64,000 bases of DNA from Actinocorallia herbida (GTDB lineage: Bacteria > Actinomycetota > Actinomycetes > Streptosporangiales > Streptosporangiaceae). Under the pieces are notes generated by a model. The model ran no database searches and was not told the origin of the DNA. It was given only the letters and a program-made list of their open reading frames with translations. Positions 7,195-15,665 of the stretch are shown piece by piece. Where the stretch lies: positions 2,976,001 through 3,040,000 of the forward strand of contig NZ_RJKE01000001.1 of NCBI RefSeq assembly GCF_003751225.1, in the 5' to 3' direction. Both the position numbers and the translations under genes were made by a program. The stretch's first letter is position 1; every line of letters starts with the position of its first letter.

Positions 7195-8409
7195 CTACGG
7201 GTGGGCGGACTGCGCGGGCGCGGTTCGGGCGCGGAACGAGAGGGCGGCGTAGGTGAGCGCGGCGGCCAACTGGGTCGCGGCGGCGGTCAGGAGGGCCAGG
7301 GGGAGGGAGCGGGTGGCGAGGGGGCCGGCGAGAGCGGCGCCTCCGGCGAAGCCGGTGATCTTGAGGCTGGCGCCGGTGGTGAAGATCTGGCTGAGGAGGT
7401 GGGCGGGCGCCTCGCGGTGGCGGACGGCGAAGAGGGAGGTGAGCTGGGGGCCTTCGCCGAGTCCCGCGACCACGGCGGCGGCGATGAGGGCGGCAGGGTG
7501 GACGGTCGCGGCGAGGAGCAGGGCGGCGGCGAGGACGAGGGTGCTGACCCAAAGGACGGTGTCCGGGCGCATCAGGGCGGGCCACCGGGAGAGGGCGAAG
7601 TTGGCGGCCAGTGCCGAGGCGGCGAGGACGGACAGGAGGAACGCCCCGTGGTCGGCCGAGCCGAAGGCGCGGGCGCCCAGGAGGGGCACGCAGGCGACCA
7701 GGATGCCCTGCCCCGCGCAGGAGACGACCGTGGTCGCCGTCGCGCGGGCCAGCGGCCGGGTGCGGACGATGGCGCGGACTCCGGCGGCGACGTCGGCGCG
7801 GACGGTGGACGAGGAGGGCGGGCGTGGCGGCGGCGAGGGCAGCACCAGCGCCGACGGCAGCGCGAGGCAGATCAGCACGACCGCGACGACCACCGCCGCC
7901 GACGCCCCGGCCGTCCCCGCCACGGCCCCAGCGAGTGCGGGCCCGGCGAGACTCGCCACGTTGAACGTCATCGCGTCGAGCGCGGTCGCGCGCGGCAGCC
8001 CCGCGCGCGGCACGGAGTGCGGCAACTGCGAGGTCCATCCGCCCGACAGCGCGGGACCCAGCAGCCCGGCGCCGAGCGCGACGAGCACGCTCGCCCACAC
8101 CGGAACCCGTCCCAGGCTCACCAGGATGACCGTGAGCGCCCCCGCGTAGACCGCGAACGCCATGGCCAGCAGCCGCCCCGGCCGCGCCGCCCGATCGAGC
8201 AGCGCCCCGAAGACCGGCCCGCCGACCGCCGCCGAGACCGTGATGCCCGCCAACAGCGACGACGCGGACGCGACCGACCCGGTGGCCGCGAGCCCCGCCA
8301 GCAGCAGCGCGGGCCCCGACATCGCATCCCCGGTCCGCGCGGCGACCGCCCCAGGAACATAAGACCACAACGCATACCGCTTACTCACTCGCAGGACGCT
8401 ACCGGTCAT
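7195..8409 (-). CDS. MFS transporter, DHA3-like exporter family
   Basis: A 404-residue integral membrane protein with about 12 hydrophobic segments of alternating Ala/Leu/Val, such as ALLLAGLAATGSVASASSLL near the start and LPLALLTAAATQLAAALTY near the end. The overall shape fits MFS_3/enterobactin-exporter-like drug or metabolite efflux permeases. ATG 8409 is chosen because the first helix begins shortly after; the longer frame to 8574 adds a Pro/Arg-rich stretch not seen in transporters. A perfect 9-bp inverted repeat lies about 30 bases upstream and may be an operator. The substrate cannot be inferred. It is convergent with the ALDH operon. Confidence 0.8.
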   Translation of the reverse strand: MTGSVLRVSKRYALWSYVPGAVAARTGDAMSGPALLLAGLAATGSVASASSLLAGITVSAAVGGPVFGALLDRAARPGRLLAMAFAVYAGALTVILVSLGRVPVWASVLVALGAGLLGPALSGGWTSQLPHSVPRAGLPRATALDAMTFNVASLAGPALAGAVAGTAGASAAVVVAVVLICLALPSALVLPSPPPRPPSSSTVRADVAAGVRAIVRTRPLARATATTVVSCAGQGILVACVPLLGARAFGSADHGAFLLSVLAASALAANFALSRWPALMRPDTVLWVSTLVLAAALLLAATVHPAALIAAAVVAGLGEGPQLTSLFAVRHREAPAHLLSQIFTTGASLKITGFAGGAALAGPLATRSLPLALLTAAATQLAAALTYAALSFRARTAPAQSAHP

Positions 8410-8438
8410 CACCCCCAAAAACGACGCCCCGACCGCAC

Positions 8439-8460
8439 GCACGGACAGCGGTGTCCGTGC
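8439..8460. promoter_or_regulatory. Perfect inverted repeat upstream of the MFS gene
   Basis: GCACGGACA (8439-8447) and TGTCCGTGC (8452-8460) are exact reverse complements with a 4-base spacer. The element is 30 bases upstream of the MFS start on the minus strand, where an operator could block the promoter. No regulator gene is adjacent, so the binding protein is unknown. The rest of the 8410-8734 gap shows only a second hairpin (8470-8510) and no convincing gene. Confidence 0.45.
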
Positions 8461-8469
8461 CCGGCACCC

Positions 8470-8510
8470 GGCCCCTGGTCCCGGCCGCCACCGTGCCGGG
8501 ATCAGGGGCC
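8470..8510. repeat. 16-bp inverted repeat with one mismatch
   Basis: GGCCCCTGGTCCCGGC (8470-8485) and GCCGGGATCAGGGGCC (8495-8510) pair at 15 of 16 positions around a 9-base loop, followed by a short pyrimidine run. It lies in the divergent gap between the MFS gene and the ADP-ribosylglycohydrolase gene. It could be a transcription barrier between the two units or a structured leader. No function can be assigned. Confidence 0.4.
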
Positions 8511-8734
8511 GATCTTCTCCCTCGACGGACGGGAGCGGCCGTGCGTGAAGTGCGAGGATCGGCCGTGGCCTCAAGCGCTCCCTCGCTGACCGTGGTCGGC
8601 GGCGACGGCTACCGCCCCGCCCTCCCGGAAATCCTCGCCTTCGCCACGGCCCCGGCCTGACCGTCCGGCACGCTCACTGCCCGCCCGGCTGCGACCTTCC
8701 CGGGCGGGTGGGCGCCGCTGGGTACGCTGGCCCG

Positions 8735-9655
8735 ATGGGCATTGATCGTCGTGGGGGTGCGTGGCGGGCGCTGGGCGGGGTGGCGGCGGGGGACGCGCTG
8801 GGGTCGCAGTTCTTCGTGCCGGAGCATCGGGGGGCGTTCGAGCGGCGGGAACCGCCGGAGGGTCCCTGGCAGTGGACCGATGACACGGAGATGGCCTGCG
8901 GGGTCGTTCGAGTGCTCGAGGCGGCCGGGCGGGTCGACCAGGACCTCCTGGCCCGGGTGTTCGCAGAACGCCATGATTTCGACCGGGGATACGGGCCGGG
9001 GACCAACCGTCTGCTGCGCCTGGTGCGGGAGGGCGGGGACTGGCGGAAGCTCGTCCGGGAAGGCTTCGGCGGCCAGGGGTCCTGGGGGAACGGGGCGGCG
9101 ATGCGGGTCGCGCCGCTCGGCGCGTGGTTCGCCGATGATCTCGGGACCGCGGCGGAGCAGGCGGTGCTGTCCGCGGAGGTGACGCACGCGCATCCCGAGG
9201 GCGTCGCCGGGGCGGTGGCCGTCGCCGTGGCGGCCGGTGTCGCCGCGGGCACGGACCGGCTCTCGCCGGGGCGGTTCCTCGACGCGGTCCTGGAGCACGT
9301 GCCCGGAGGCAGGGTCCGGGAGGGCGTCGAGGAGGCTCGGCGGCTGCTCACGATCGCGGACGCCGCGACGGCCGCGGCGGTCCTCGGCAACGGGCGCCAG
9401 GTGGCGGCGCACGACACGGTGCCCTTCTGCCTGTGGGCCGCCGCCCGCCACCTCGACGACTTCGAGGCGGGCTTCTGGGCGACGGCGTCGGCCGGTGGCG
9501 ACGTCGACACCACCTGCGCGATCGTCGGCGGCGTCATCGCCGCGCGGCCGGGGGGCGAGGTTCCCGCGCGCTGGCTGCCGCGCATCGAGGAACTGCCCGA
9601 GTGGGTTCGGGCTCCGCTCCGCGATCGGGAGGAGGTGCCGGACGGAACCGCGTGA
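8735..9655 (+). CDS. ADP-ribosylglycohydrolase family protein
   Basis: A 306-residue DraG-like hydrolase expected to remove ADP-ribose from proteins or small molecules using two metal ions. The metal-ligand motifs are all present: GDALGSQFF near the N-terminus, TDDTEM (about 50-55), GSWGNGAAMRV (about 115-125), and GGDVDTTCAIVGG near residue 250. ATG 8735 is preferred over GTG 8708 because the motif-bearing fold starts here and a TACGCT -10-like box ends seven bases upstream, which would give a leaderless mRNA. It stands alone, with no ADP-ribosyltransferase nearby. Confidence 0.85.
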   Translation: MGIDRRGGAWRALGGVAAGDALGSQFFVPEHRGAFERREPPEGPWQWTDDTEMACGVVRVLEAAGRVDQDLLARVFAERHDFDRGYGPGTNRLLRLVREGGDWRKLVREGFGGQGSWGNGAAMRVAPLGAWFADDLGTAAEQAVLSAEVTHAHPEGVAGAVAVAVAAGVAAGTDRLSPGRFLDAVLEHVPGGRVREGVEEARRLLTIADAATAAAVLGNGRQVAAHDTVPFCLWAAARHLDDFEAGFWATASAGGDVDTTCAIVGGVIAARPGGEVPARWLPRIEELPEWVRAPLRDREEVPDGTA

Positions 9656-9813
9656 CGAGGCCGAGCGGGTGCTGCGCGCGTGGAACGCGCTCGAGGTGGC
9701 GCGGGGTGCGGGCCCGATCATCGATTTCGACGGTGCGCCGAGCGCCGACCCCGTGGAGCCCGCTCACGACCGGTCGGGGGGCTACCGGCGGCCCCGGCCG
9801 CTGAGGGCCGCGC

Positions 9814-10356
9814 CTACCGCCGCACGCGGAAGCGGAGCGTCGTGACGGCGCCCGACTGGGTGTTGCTGAAAGGCTCCAGCTCGATCCTGCCGAGGCCCGG
9901 GGGCGAGAAGCGGACACCGTCACCGAGGAGCACCGGCAGGACGTACACGAGGATCTCGTCGACGAGCCCGCGCCGCAGGCACTGGGCGGCCAGGTCGGCG
10001 CCGAGGATCTCCAGGTTCTTGCCGCCCGCCGCGTCGCGCGCCGTGGCGACGGCTTCCTCAAGCGCACAGGTGAGGAACGTGACGGAAGGGTCCGGCTCGG
10101 CAGGAGGCCTGTGCGTGAGGACGAACTGCGGTCCCCCGTCGTAGGCGGCGCCCTGATCGGACATGCGCTTGGCGACCTCGTACGTGCCCCGGCCGACGAG
10201 CATCGCGCCCGTGGCCGCCATGACCTCCGGCACCGCGTCCGCGGTCAGGTGGTCGGCGATCCAGTCCATCGAGTGGCCGGGACCGGCGATGAAGCCGTCC
10301 AGCGACATCGCCCTGTTCACGACCACTTTGCCGACGCCGACGCGCACATCACTCAT
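9814..10356 (-). CDS. RibD C-terminal/dihydrofolate reductase-like protein
   Basis: A 180-residue protein of the RibD_C/DHFR-like reductase family, NAD(P)H-binding. Typical marks are MSLDGFIAGPGHSMDWI near the N-terminus, MLVGRGTYEVAKRM in the middle, and LEILGADLAAQCLRRGLVDEILVYVLPVLLG followed by the GDGVRF turn. ATG 10356 has GGAGAG seven bases upstream. These stand-alone proteins are common in actinomycetes and few have a known substrate; true folate reduction is unlikely because the second half matches RibD rather than FolA. No operon partner is seen. Confidence 0.8.
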   Translation of the reverse strand: MSDVRVGVGKVVVNRAMSLDGFIAGPGHSMDWIADHLTADAVPEVMAATGAMLVGRGTYEVAKRMSDQGAAYDGGPQFVLTHRPPAEPDPSVTFLTCALEEAVATARDAAGGKNLEILGADLAAQCLRRGLVDEILVYVLPVLLGDGVRFSPPGLGRIELEPFSNTQSGAVTTLRFRVRR

Positions 10357-10455
10357 CTGTCTCTCCACGGCTCAGGGAGGCCCGAGGCCGAGCATAGTTC
10401 GACGGGAGAGGCGGGCACCACCGTCGCCAGGCCCCCGCCGGTCGGCGCGGGCGGT

Positions 10456-10878
10456 TCAAGTGGTGCGGGTGTCGTGGGTCGCGCGGTTGGCGAGCACCTC
10501 GTCCATGTGCGTCTCGGCCCAGGTCTTGAGGCCGCGCATCATCTGATGGAGGGAGAGGCCGAGGTCGGTCAGCGCATAGGAGACGGTGACGGGTACGGTC
10601 GGCGTCGCGGTGCGGGTGAGGAGACCGTCCCGCTCCAGGGAGCGCAGGGTCTGCGTGAGCATCTTCTGGCTGACGCCGGCCAGCGTGCGGGACAACTCCG
10701 AGAAGCGCATCGACCGGGGCGCGTCGGCGCAGCCGTCGCCGCCCAGCGCGGCCAGGATCAAAGTGACCCATTTATCGGAGATCCGGTCGAGCAGCTTGCG
10801 GCTCGGACATGCCGCCAGGAAGGCGTCGTACTCCGCCTTGGCCCGTGCTCTCTTCTCGGCCGCCGTCGTCGTCGCCAT
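10456..10878 (-). CDS. HxlR-type winged-helix regulator
   Basis: A 140-residue regulator of the HxlR/DUF24 family. It shows CPSRKLLDRISDKWVTLIL at about 24-42, including the single Cys24 at the position often used for redox or electrophile sensing. It then shows RFSELSRTLAGVSQKMLTQTLRSLERDGLL, the winged helix. AAGGAG precedes ATG 10878. It is divergent from an aldo/keto reductase gene, and the 130-bp gap carries nested inverted repeats, so it probably represses that gene until an aldehyde or oxidant is sensed, as for other HxlR regulators of carbonyl detoxification. Confidence 0.85.
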   Translation of the reverse strand: MATTTAAEKRARAKAEYDAFLAACPSRKLLDRISDKWVTLILAALGGDGCADAPRSMRFSELSRTLAGVSQKMLTQTLRSLERDGLLTRTATPTVPVTVSYALTDLGLSLHQMMRGLKTWAETHMDEVLANRATHDTRTT

Positions 10879-10914
10879 CGATCGCTCCTTCCACGTGGGT
10901 GACCTACGCACTTT

Positions 10915-10946
10915 CAGGTGCCTGCTTCCCGTTGGGAAGTCACCTG
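10915..10946. promoter_or_regulatory. Nested inverted repeats, probable HxlR operator
   Basis: CTTCCC (10925-10930) and GGGAAG (10934-10939) flank GTT. Outside them CAGGTG (10915-10920) and CACCTG (10941-10946) form a second, slightly offset pair. The element is in the divergent gap between the HxlR gene (start 10878) and the aldo/keto reductase gene (start 11011), so it could serve both promoters. Confidence 0.55.
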
Positions 10947-11010
10947 CCCATACTGGGGGAAAGATCGGTCGGACACCATCTTCCCAGCTCACGAGGGTAG
11001 GCAGACTTCC

Positions 11011-11883
11011 ATGAGTACGCTCTCCGCGCCGCTTCCCGGCGGCACCTGGACACTCGGCGACCTGACCGTCACCCGGTTCGGCTACGGTGCCATGCAGCTC
11101 GCCGGCCCCGGGGTCATGGGCCCGCCCGCCGACCACGACGGCGCACTCGCCGTCCTCCGCGAGGTCGTCGACCTCGGCATCACCCATCTCGACACCAGTG
11201 ACGCCTACGGGCCGCACCTCACCAACCGGCTGATCCGTGAGGCGCTGCACCCGTACCCCGCATCGCTGCGCATCGTCACCAAGGTCGGCGCGACCCGGGA
11301 CCGGCAGGGCGGCTGGCCCACGGCCCGGGCGCCGGAAGACCTGCGCCGGTCCGTCCACGAGAACCTCGAGAATCTCGGCGTCGAGGTGCTCGACGTGGTC
11401 AATCTGCGCCTCGGGGACGCTCAGGGGACCCAGGCCGGCTCGCTCGCCGAGCCGTTCGAAGCGCTCGTCGAACTCCAGCGGCAGGGCCTGATCCGGCATC
11501 TCGGAGTGAGCAACGCGACGGCCGAGCAGGTCGCCGAGGCGCAGGCGATCGCGCCGATCGTGTGCGTGCAGAACATGTACAACCTCGCGTACCGCCGGGA
11601 CGACGAGCTGATCGACGCGCTCGCCGAAGACGGCGTCGCCTACGTGCCCTTCTTCCCGCTCGGCGGCTTCAGCCCACTGCAGTCCTCGGCGCTCTCGAGC
11701 GTGGCCGCCCGCCTGTCCACGACGCCGATGTCCGTCGCCCTGGCCTGGCTCTTGCAGCGGTCGCCGAACATCCTGCTCATTCCCGGCACCTCGTCGGCGG
11801 CGCACCTGCGCGAGAACGTCGCCGGAGCGGGGGTCCCGCTCACCGGGGCGGAACTCGCCGAGCTGGACGAGATCGGCCGTTAG
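11011..11883 (+). CDS. Aldo/keto reductase
   Basis: A 290-residue TIM-barrel NAD(P)H-dependent carbonyl reductase. The active-site Asp and Tyr occur in LDTSDAYG and the Lys in RIVTKVGA; the strand that normally carries the catalytic His (LHRxD) reads VVNLRLGD, so the fourth tetrad residue is changed. The cofactor end shows LLIPGTSSAAHLRENV. ATG 11011 is the first start that matches the family; upstream codons are intergenic. It is divergent from the HxlR regulator and most likely controlled by it. The missing His suggests altered pH dependence or substrate range, as seen in some AKR sub-families. Confidence 0.88.
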   Translation: MSTLSAPLPGGTWTLGDLTVTRFGYGAMQLAGPGVMGPPADHDGALAVLREVVDLGITHLDTSDAYGPHLTNRLIREALHPYPASLRIVTKVGATRDRQGGWPTARAPEDLRRSVHENLENLGVEVLDVVNLRLGDAQGTQAGSLAEPFEALVELQRQGLIRHLGVSNATAEQVAEAQAIAPIVCVQNMYNLAYRRDDELIDALAEDGVAYVPFFPLGGFSPLQSSALSSVAARLSTTPMSVALAWLLQRSPNILLIPGTSSAAHLRENVAGAGVPLTGAELAELDEIGR

Positions 11884-11943
11884 CAGGGCCCGGACGTCAC
11901 TCGCCCCTCCCGCCCGAGCCCGACACCCGAGGAACCGGATGCC

Positions 11944-12780
11944 TCACACCTGCTGGAGCCCGATCACCCGCAGCATGTCGAGCATCGTCGCCCCGGGGGA
12001 TCCCGGCTCGGCCGAGTACACGAGCACGGTCTGGTGGCCGTCCGGGAGCAGCATGACGTCGCAGTCGAGCGAGAACGTGCCCAGGCCGGGGTGCCTGACG
12101 CTCTTGGTCGCAGTACGCCATTGGGAGGAGCGCCCTTCCCGCCAGAGCTCGTCGAACCGGGTGCTGCCGCGACGCAGTTCCGCGATCATCCGGGTCAGGT
12201 CGGGGTCGCCCGGGTACCGGGCCTGTGCGGCGCGCAGCGTGCCGATCGAGGCGCGGGCGGCCGCGTCGTCCTCGTCGGGGCCCGCGGCGACCTGGCAGCG
12301 GCTGCTGCCGAGGAAACGCTGCCAGATGAGGTTGCGCCGTCGCCGCGGCCACGCGGACATGTCGCCCTGCAGCGCCGCCGCGAGGGGGTTCCAGGCCAGC
12401 ACGTCGCCCTTCGCCGACAGCACCAGCACGGGCAGATCCGCCATGCGGTCCAGCAGCCGGAGCACGCTCGGCTGGACGACCATCGCGATGCGCCCGGCCT
12501 GCGGCGGTTCGTGGTCGGCGAGCCGGAACAGCAGGTCGCGGTCGTCGTCGTCGAGCCGCAGGGCCTGCGCCAGCGCGGCGATGACCTGACCGGAGGGCCG
12601 CGGTCCGCGCCCCTGCTCGAGCCGGACGATGTAGTCGACGCTCACGCCCGCGAGCAGGGCCAGTTCCTCGCGGCGCAGACCCGGCACCTGGCGGCGTGTT
12701 CCCGCCGGCAGCCCGACGTCCTGTGGTCGGACACGGGCTCGGGCGGTGCGGAGGATTTCGGCGAGTCCGGCGCGGTTCAC
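11944..12780 (-). CDS. XRE-type regulator with MmyB-like ligand domain
   Basis: A 278-residue regulator. The N-terminal helix-turn-helix (about 34-66) contains LRREELALLAGVSVDYIVRLEQGRGPRPS, the XRE pattern. The C-terminal half, from about residue 107 (VLRLLDRMADLPVLVLSAKGDVLAWNPLAAAL), is the PAS-like MmyB ligand-binding domain, which in structural work binds a fatty-acid-like ligand. The large family is expanded in actinomycetes and often sits next to the SDR it regulates. Here an SDR gene is divergent, starting at 12883, about 100 bases away. Confidence 0.88.
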   Translation of the reverse strand: MNRAGLAEILRTARARVRPQDVGLPAGTRRQVPGLRREELALLAGVSVDYIVRLEQGRGPRPSGQVIAALAQALRLDDDDRDLLFRLADHEPPQAGRIAMVVQPSVLRLLDRMADLPVLVLSAKGDVLAWNPLAAALQGDMSAWPRRRRNLIWQRFLGSSRCQVAAGPDEDDAAARASIGTLRAAQARYPGDPDLTRMIAELRRGSTRFDELWREGRSSQWRTATKSVRHPGLGTFSLDCDVMLLPDGHQTVLVYSAEPGSPGATMLDMLRVIGLQQV

Positions 12781-12882
12781 CGTTCCATCATGCCCGCAGA
12801 CCGGGCAGGCCGGGTGGTACCGCGGGTCCTAGGCCTCGGCGGTCCTGGCGGGCCTTGGGCGGTCGACCCGAGGATCGGTGCC

Positions 12883-13605
12883 ATGACGGAGACGAAGACG
12901 GTGGCCCTGGTCACCGGAGCGAACAAGGGGCTGGGCCGGGAGACCGTGCGCCGCCTGGCCGGCGAGGGATGGCGGGTCTTCCTGGCCGCGCGGGACCGGG
13001 AGCGCGGCGTCCGCGCGGCCGACGAGCTGGCGGGCGCGGGGCTCGCAGTGGAGTTCGTCGAGCTCGACGTGACCTCGGACGAGTCCGTGGCGGCGGCCGC
13101 GAAGGCCGTCGCCGAGCGCGTGGAGCGCCTGGACGTCCTGGTCAACAACGCCGGAGTGGGCGGCCCGATGCTGGATCCGGCCGACATGGACGCCGACGCG
13201 CTCCGGGTGCTGTACGAGGTGAACGTGTTCGGTCAGGTGCGGGTCACCCACGCGTTCCTGCCGTTGCTCCGGAAGTCGGCACAGCCCCGCGTCGTCATGG
13301 TCTCCAGCGGTCTCGCCTCGCTGACGCACGCCGGTGATCCGGCCCGCCCCGAGCACGGCTTTCTGAGCCTGGACTACGCCTCGTCGAAGGCGGCGCTCAA
13401 CATGGTCGTCTCCCAGTACGCCCGGGCGCTGCCCGGGTTCCAGGTCAACGCCGCCGATCCGGGCAACCCGGCCACCGACATGAACCATCACACGGGTGTC
13501 CACACGGTCGAGGAGGGCGCCTCGGCGATCATCAGGCTGGCCACCTTGGACGCCGGTGGGCCGACGGGAGGCTTCTTCGGCAGCGACGGCCCGGTTCCAT
13601 GGTAG
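12883..13605 (+). CDS. Short-chain dehydrogenase/reductase
   Basis: A 240-residue classical SDR. The nucleotide motif TGANKGLG is at 11-18, NNAG at 88-91, and the catalytic Ser141/142, Tyr165 and Lys169 (YASSK) are in place. It reduces or oxidises a carbonyl/alcohol with NAD(P)H; carbonyl-reductase-like SDRs share the ANKGLG form. ATG 12883 is the only start that leaves a normal N-terminus. Divergent from an XRE/MmyB-type regulator, the common partner of such SDRs, and followed after eight bases by a small gene of unknown function. Confidence 0.88.
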   Translation: MTETKTVALVTGANKGLGRETVRRLAGEGWRVFLAARDRERGVRAADELAGAGLAVEFVELDVTSDESVAAAAKAVAERVERLDVLVNNAGVGGPMLDPADMDADALRVLYEVNVFGQVRVTHAFLPLLRKSAQPRVVMVSSGLASLTHAGDPARPEHGFLSLDYASSKAALNMVVSQYARALPGFQVNAADPGNPATDMNHHTGVHTVEEGASAIIRLATLDAGGPTGGFFGSDGPVPW

Positions 13606-13613
13606 GAGTGAAC

Positions 13614-13982
13614 ATGACCAAGATCCTGACGATCGGGCTGCATCCGAGCACGATCGACTACACCGGACATCCCGGACTTGACGCGGCGACGCTCACCGCA
13701 CGGATCGAGCGGGGCGACGCGGCCGTGCGGGCGGCGGGCTTCGACGCGGTGTCCTGCCTGGTCGGCACCGACCCGGACGAGGCTGAGAAGGCCGTCCGCG
13801 AACGGCTGTCCGAGGGGCCCTTCGAGGTGGCCATGATCGGGGGAGGCGTGCGCATGGCCCCCGAGCGCACCCTTCTGTTCGAACGGCTGATCAACGTACT
13901 GGCGGCGACGAATCCCGGAATCCGGTTCTGTTTCAACACCTCGCCGGAGACGACGATCGACGCCCTTCGCCGCTGGGTCTGA
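13614..13982 (+). CDS. Conserved-looking hypothetical protein, co-transcribed with SDR
   Basis: A 122-residue acidic protein with a Rossmann-like rhythm. It has a first strand (KILTIGLHPSTIDY), a later strand and glycine turn (VAMIGGGVRMAP), and a final strand before the C-terminal helix (RFCFNTSPETTIDALRRW). No catalytic motif is evident. TAGGAG lies five bases upstream of ATG 13614. The gene starts eight bases after the SDR stop, so the two are probably co-transcribed and may act together. I do not recognise the family by name. Confidence 0.65.
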   Translation: MTKILTIGLHPSTIDYTGHPGLDAATLTARIERGDAAVRAAGFDAVSCLVGTDPDEAEKAVRERLSEGPFEVAMIGGGVRMAPERTLLFERLINVLAATNPGIRFCFNTSPETTIDALRRWV

Positions 13983-14166
13983 CCCGCGGGGCGCAGGCTC
14001 CGGCATGCATCGCGCATGCCGGAGCGGCCGCGCCATCGGCACGCCTCCCACGGTCGCGCCACGGGCTGTCGCAGGCTGAATTCTCGGGATATTCGGTCGA
14101 GTCGGCGAACTTTTCGTGTCGTACAGGCATCTCACTCGCAACATCCGTGATCGAGAGGTCGCCACC

Positions 14167-15357
14167 GTGAAGACCGTCGCCCTTCCCTCGCTCGCCGCCT
14201 TGGCTCTCACGGCGGCGCTGATCCCCGGATCCGCCGCGCAGGCCCGACCGCACCCCGCGCGGCCGGGCGACTACGACGGCGACGGACGCCGCGACATCGC
14301 GGTGACCCTCGAGCGGGCCAAGGGGCAGAAGTCCGCGATCCTCGTGTACTCCGGCGGCGCCAAGAGGGTCTCGCGCAATCCCGACGTCATCCGGCGGCCC
14401 AACGCGACGGGTCACTTCACCGCCCTGGCGACCGGCGACTTCGACGGCGACGGCTACGCGGACCTGGCCGGCCTGCTCGAACGGGAGCCCGTGCCGGGCG
14501 ACGTCCAGGGCGGTCTGGTCGTCTACGCGGGCTCGCGCAAGGGCCTGGGCAAGAAGGCCAGGACCCTGCTGCCCTGGGGCGCGGCCGAGCGCGTCGCCCC
14601 CGTCGCCGCCGACTTCAACGGTGACGGCTACGCCGACGTGGCCGTCCGGGTCCCGATGGGGGTCCTGGTCTTCAAGGGCGGCGCCAAGGGCCTCGACGCC
14701 GACCGCTACAAGATCCTCAAGGGCGTGACGGGGCGGCTCGCGGCGGGTGACGTGAGCGGCGACAAGCTCGCCGAACTCGTGGCGGTCGGCGCCCGGGCCG
14801 TGACCTTCCGGAGCAAGAAGGGGTACTGGCCGGATCCGTCCCGGTCCTGGACCTCGGACGGGTTCCAGGACGGCGAGGGCCCGGCGCACCTCGCCGACAT
14901 CACCGGCGACGGCCGCGCCGACCTGGTCGCCACCCGGCTGACGGGTCCGGGCACCGGCCATGTCGACGTGCGCCTGGGCACCGGCCGGGGCTTCGGCCTG
15001 CCGCTCGCGCCGATCCCCTTCACCGGGTCGGTGACCGTCGGCGACGTCACCGGCGACGGCCGCGCCGACGTGGTCGTCGCGCCCGACTCCCGGACCCTCC
15101 GCGTGATCCGCGGCACCCGCAAGGGTCTCGACACCGCCCACGCCAGGACCATCAAGACGTCCGCGTTCGGCGCGAAGGAGATCGACGCACAGGACATGGT
15201 GGTCCAGAACCCGGTCGGCGGCCCCGCCAAGGAGCTCCTCATCCCCGACAGCGCGGCCCCGAACCTCTGGGTCGTCCCCGTCACCCGCCCCAAGACCGCC
15301 CAGAAACTCCCGGTCCCCCTCTCCGGCCTCCTCGGCCAGGGAACCGCCCGCCCCTGA
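14167..15357 (+). CDS. Secreted FG-GAP/VCBS repeat protein
   Basis: A 396-residue exported protein. The start is GTG 14167 with GAGAGG upstream, giving a signal peptide (basic MK, hydrophobic LAALALTAALI, Ala-x-Ala cleavage near AQA-RP, about residue 27). The mature part is a beta-propeller of FG-GAP repeats, each with a calcium-type loop: DYDGDGRRD, DFDGDGYAD, DFNGDGYAD, DITGDGRAD and DVTGDGRAD. Such proteins are extracellular or wall-associated and may bind ligands or surfaces. No enzyme domain is attached, and flanking genes do not hint at a partner. Confidence 0.88.
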   Translation: MKTVALPSLAALALTAALIPGSAAQARPHPARPGDYDGDGRRDIAVTLERAKGQKSAILVYSGGAKRVSRNPDVIRRPNATGHFTALATGDFDGDGYADLAGLLEREPVPGDVQGGLVVYAGSRKGLGKKARTLLPWGAAERVAPVAADFNGDGYADVAVRVPMGVLVFKGGAKGLDADRYKILKGVTGRLAAGDVSGDKLAELVAVGARAVTFRSKKGYWPDPSRSWTSDGFQDGEGPAHLADITGDGRADLVATRLTGPGTGHVDVRLGTGRGFGLPLAPIPFTGSVTVGDVTGDGRADVVVAPDSRTLRVIRGTRKGLDTAHARTIKTSAFGAKEIDAQDMVVQNPVGGPAKELLIPDSAAPNLWVVPVTRPKTAQKLPVPLSGLLGQGTARP

Positions 15358-15491
15358 CGCCGAAGACCGGTGTCGACGCCATCGAGCACGGCGCCGTCGG
15401 CATGGGTCACCGAGCCGGGCCTGCGTGCGGCGTGCAGCGGGAAACCCCCGGCCCCCGCACGACGGCCGCGGATACCGGCCCGTCAGGATTG

Positions 15492-15505
15492 TTGACCACG
15501 GTCAA
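15492..15505. promoter_or_regulatory. Perfect 14-bp palindrome upstream of the PucR-type regulator
   Basis: TTGACCACGGTCAA is TTGACC/GGTCAA around AC, with no mismatch. It lies 160 bases upstream of the regulator start at 15666, in a 308-base gap that otherwise shows no gene. TTGACC could also serve as a -35 box. An autoregulatory site or a site for another factor are both possible. Confidence 0.4.
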
Positions 15506-15665
15506 GAAAACCGGCATGCTTCAGACTCGCTAAGCATCTTCCCAAATAATGAGATCGCCACTTCGCATTCGCGAGAAGAGGATTCTTACGGGTGACCGCC
15601 TTCACGACCACCTAGCCGGCGATCCCCCAGGCGAGAGGCCGGCCGGACACCGTCGAGGACCTGAC

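Noticed and set aside
8451-8660. Small plus-strand frame of 69 codons
   Set aside because: It lies over the inverted repeats upstream of the MFS gene and has no recognisable domain or ribosome-binding site.
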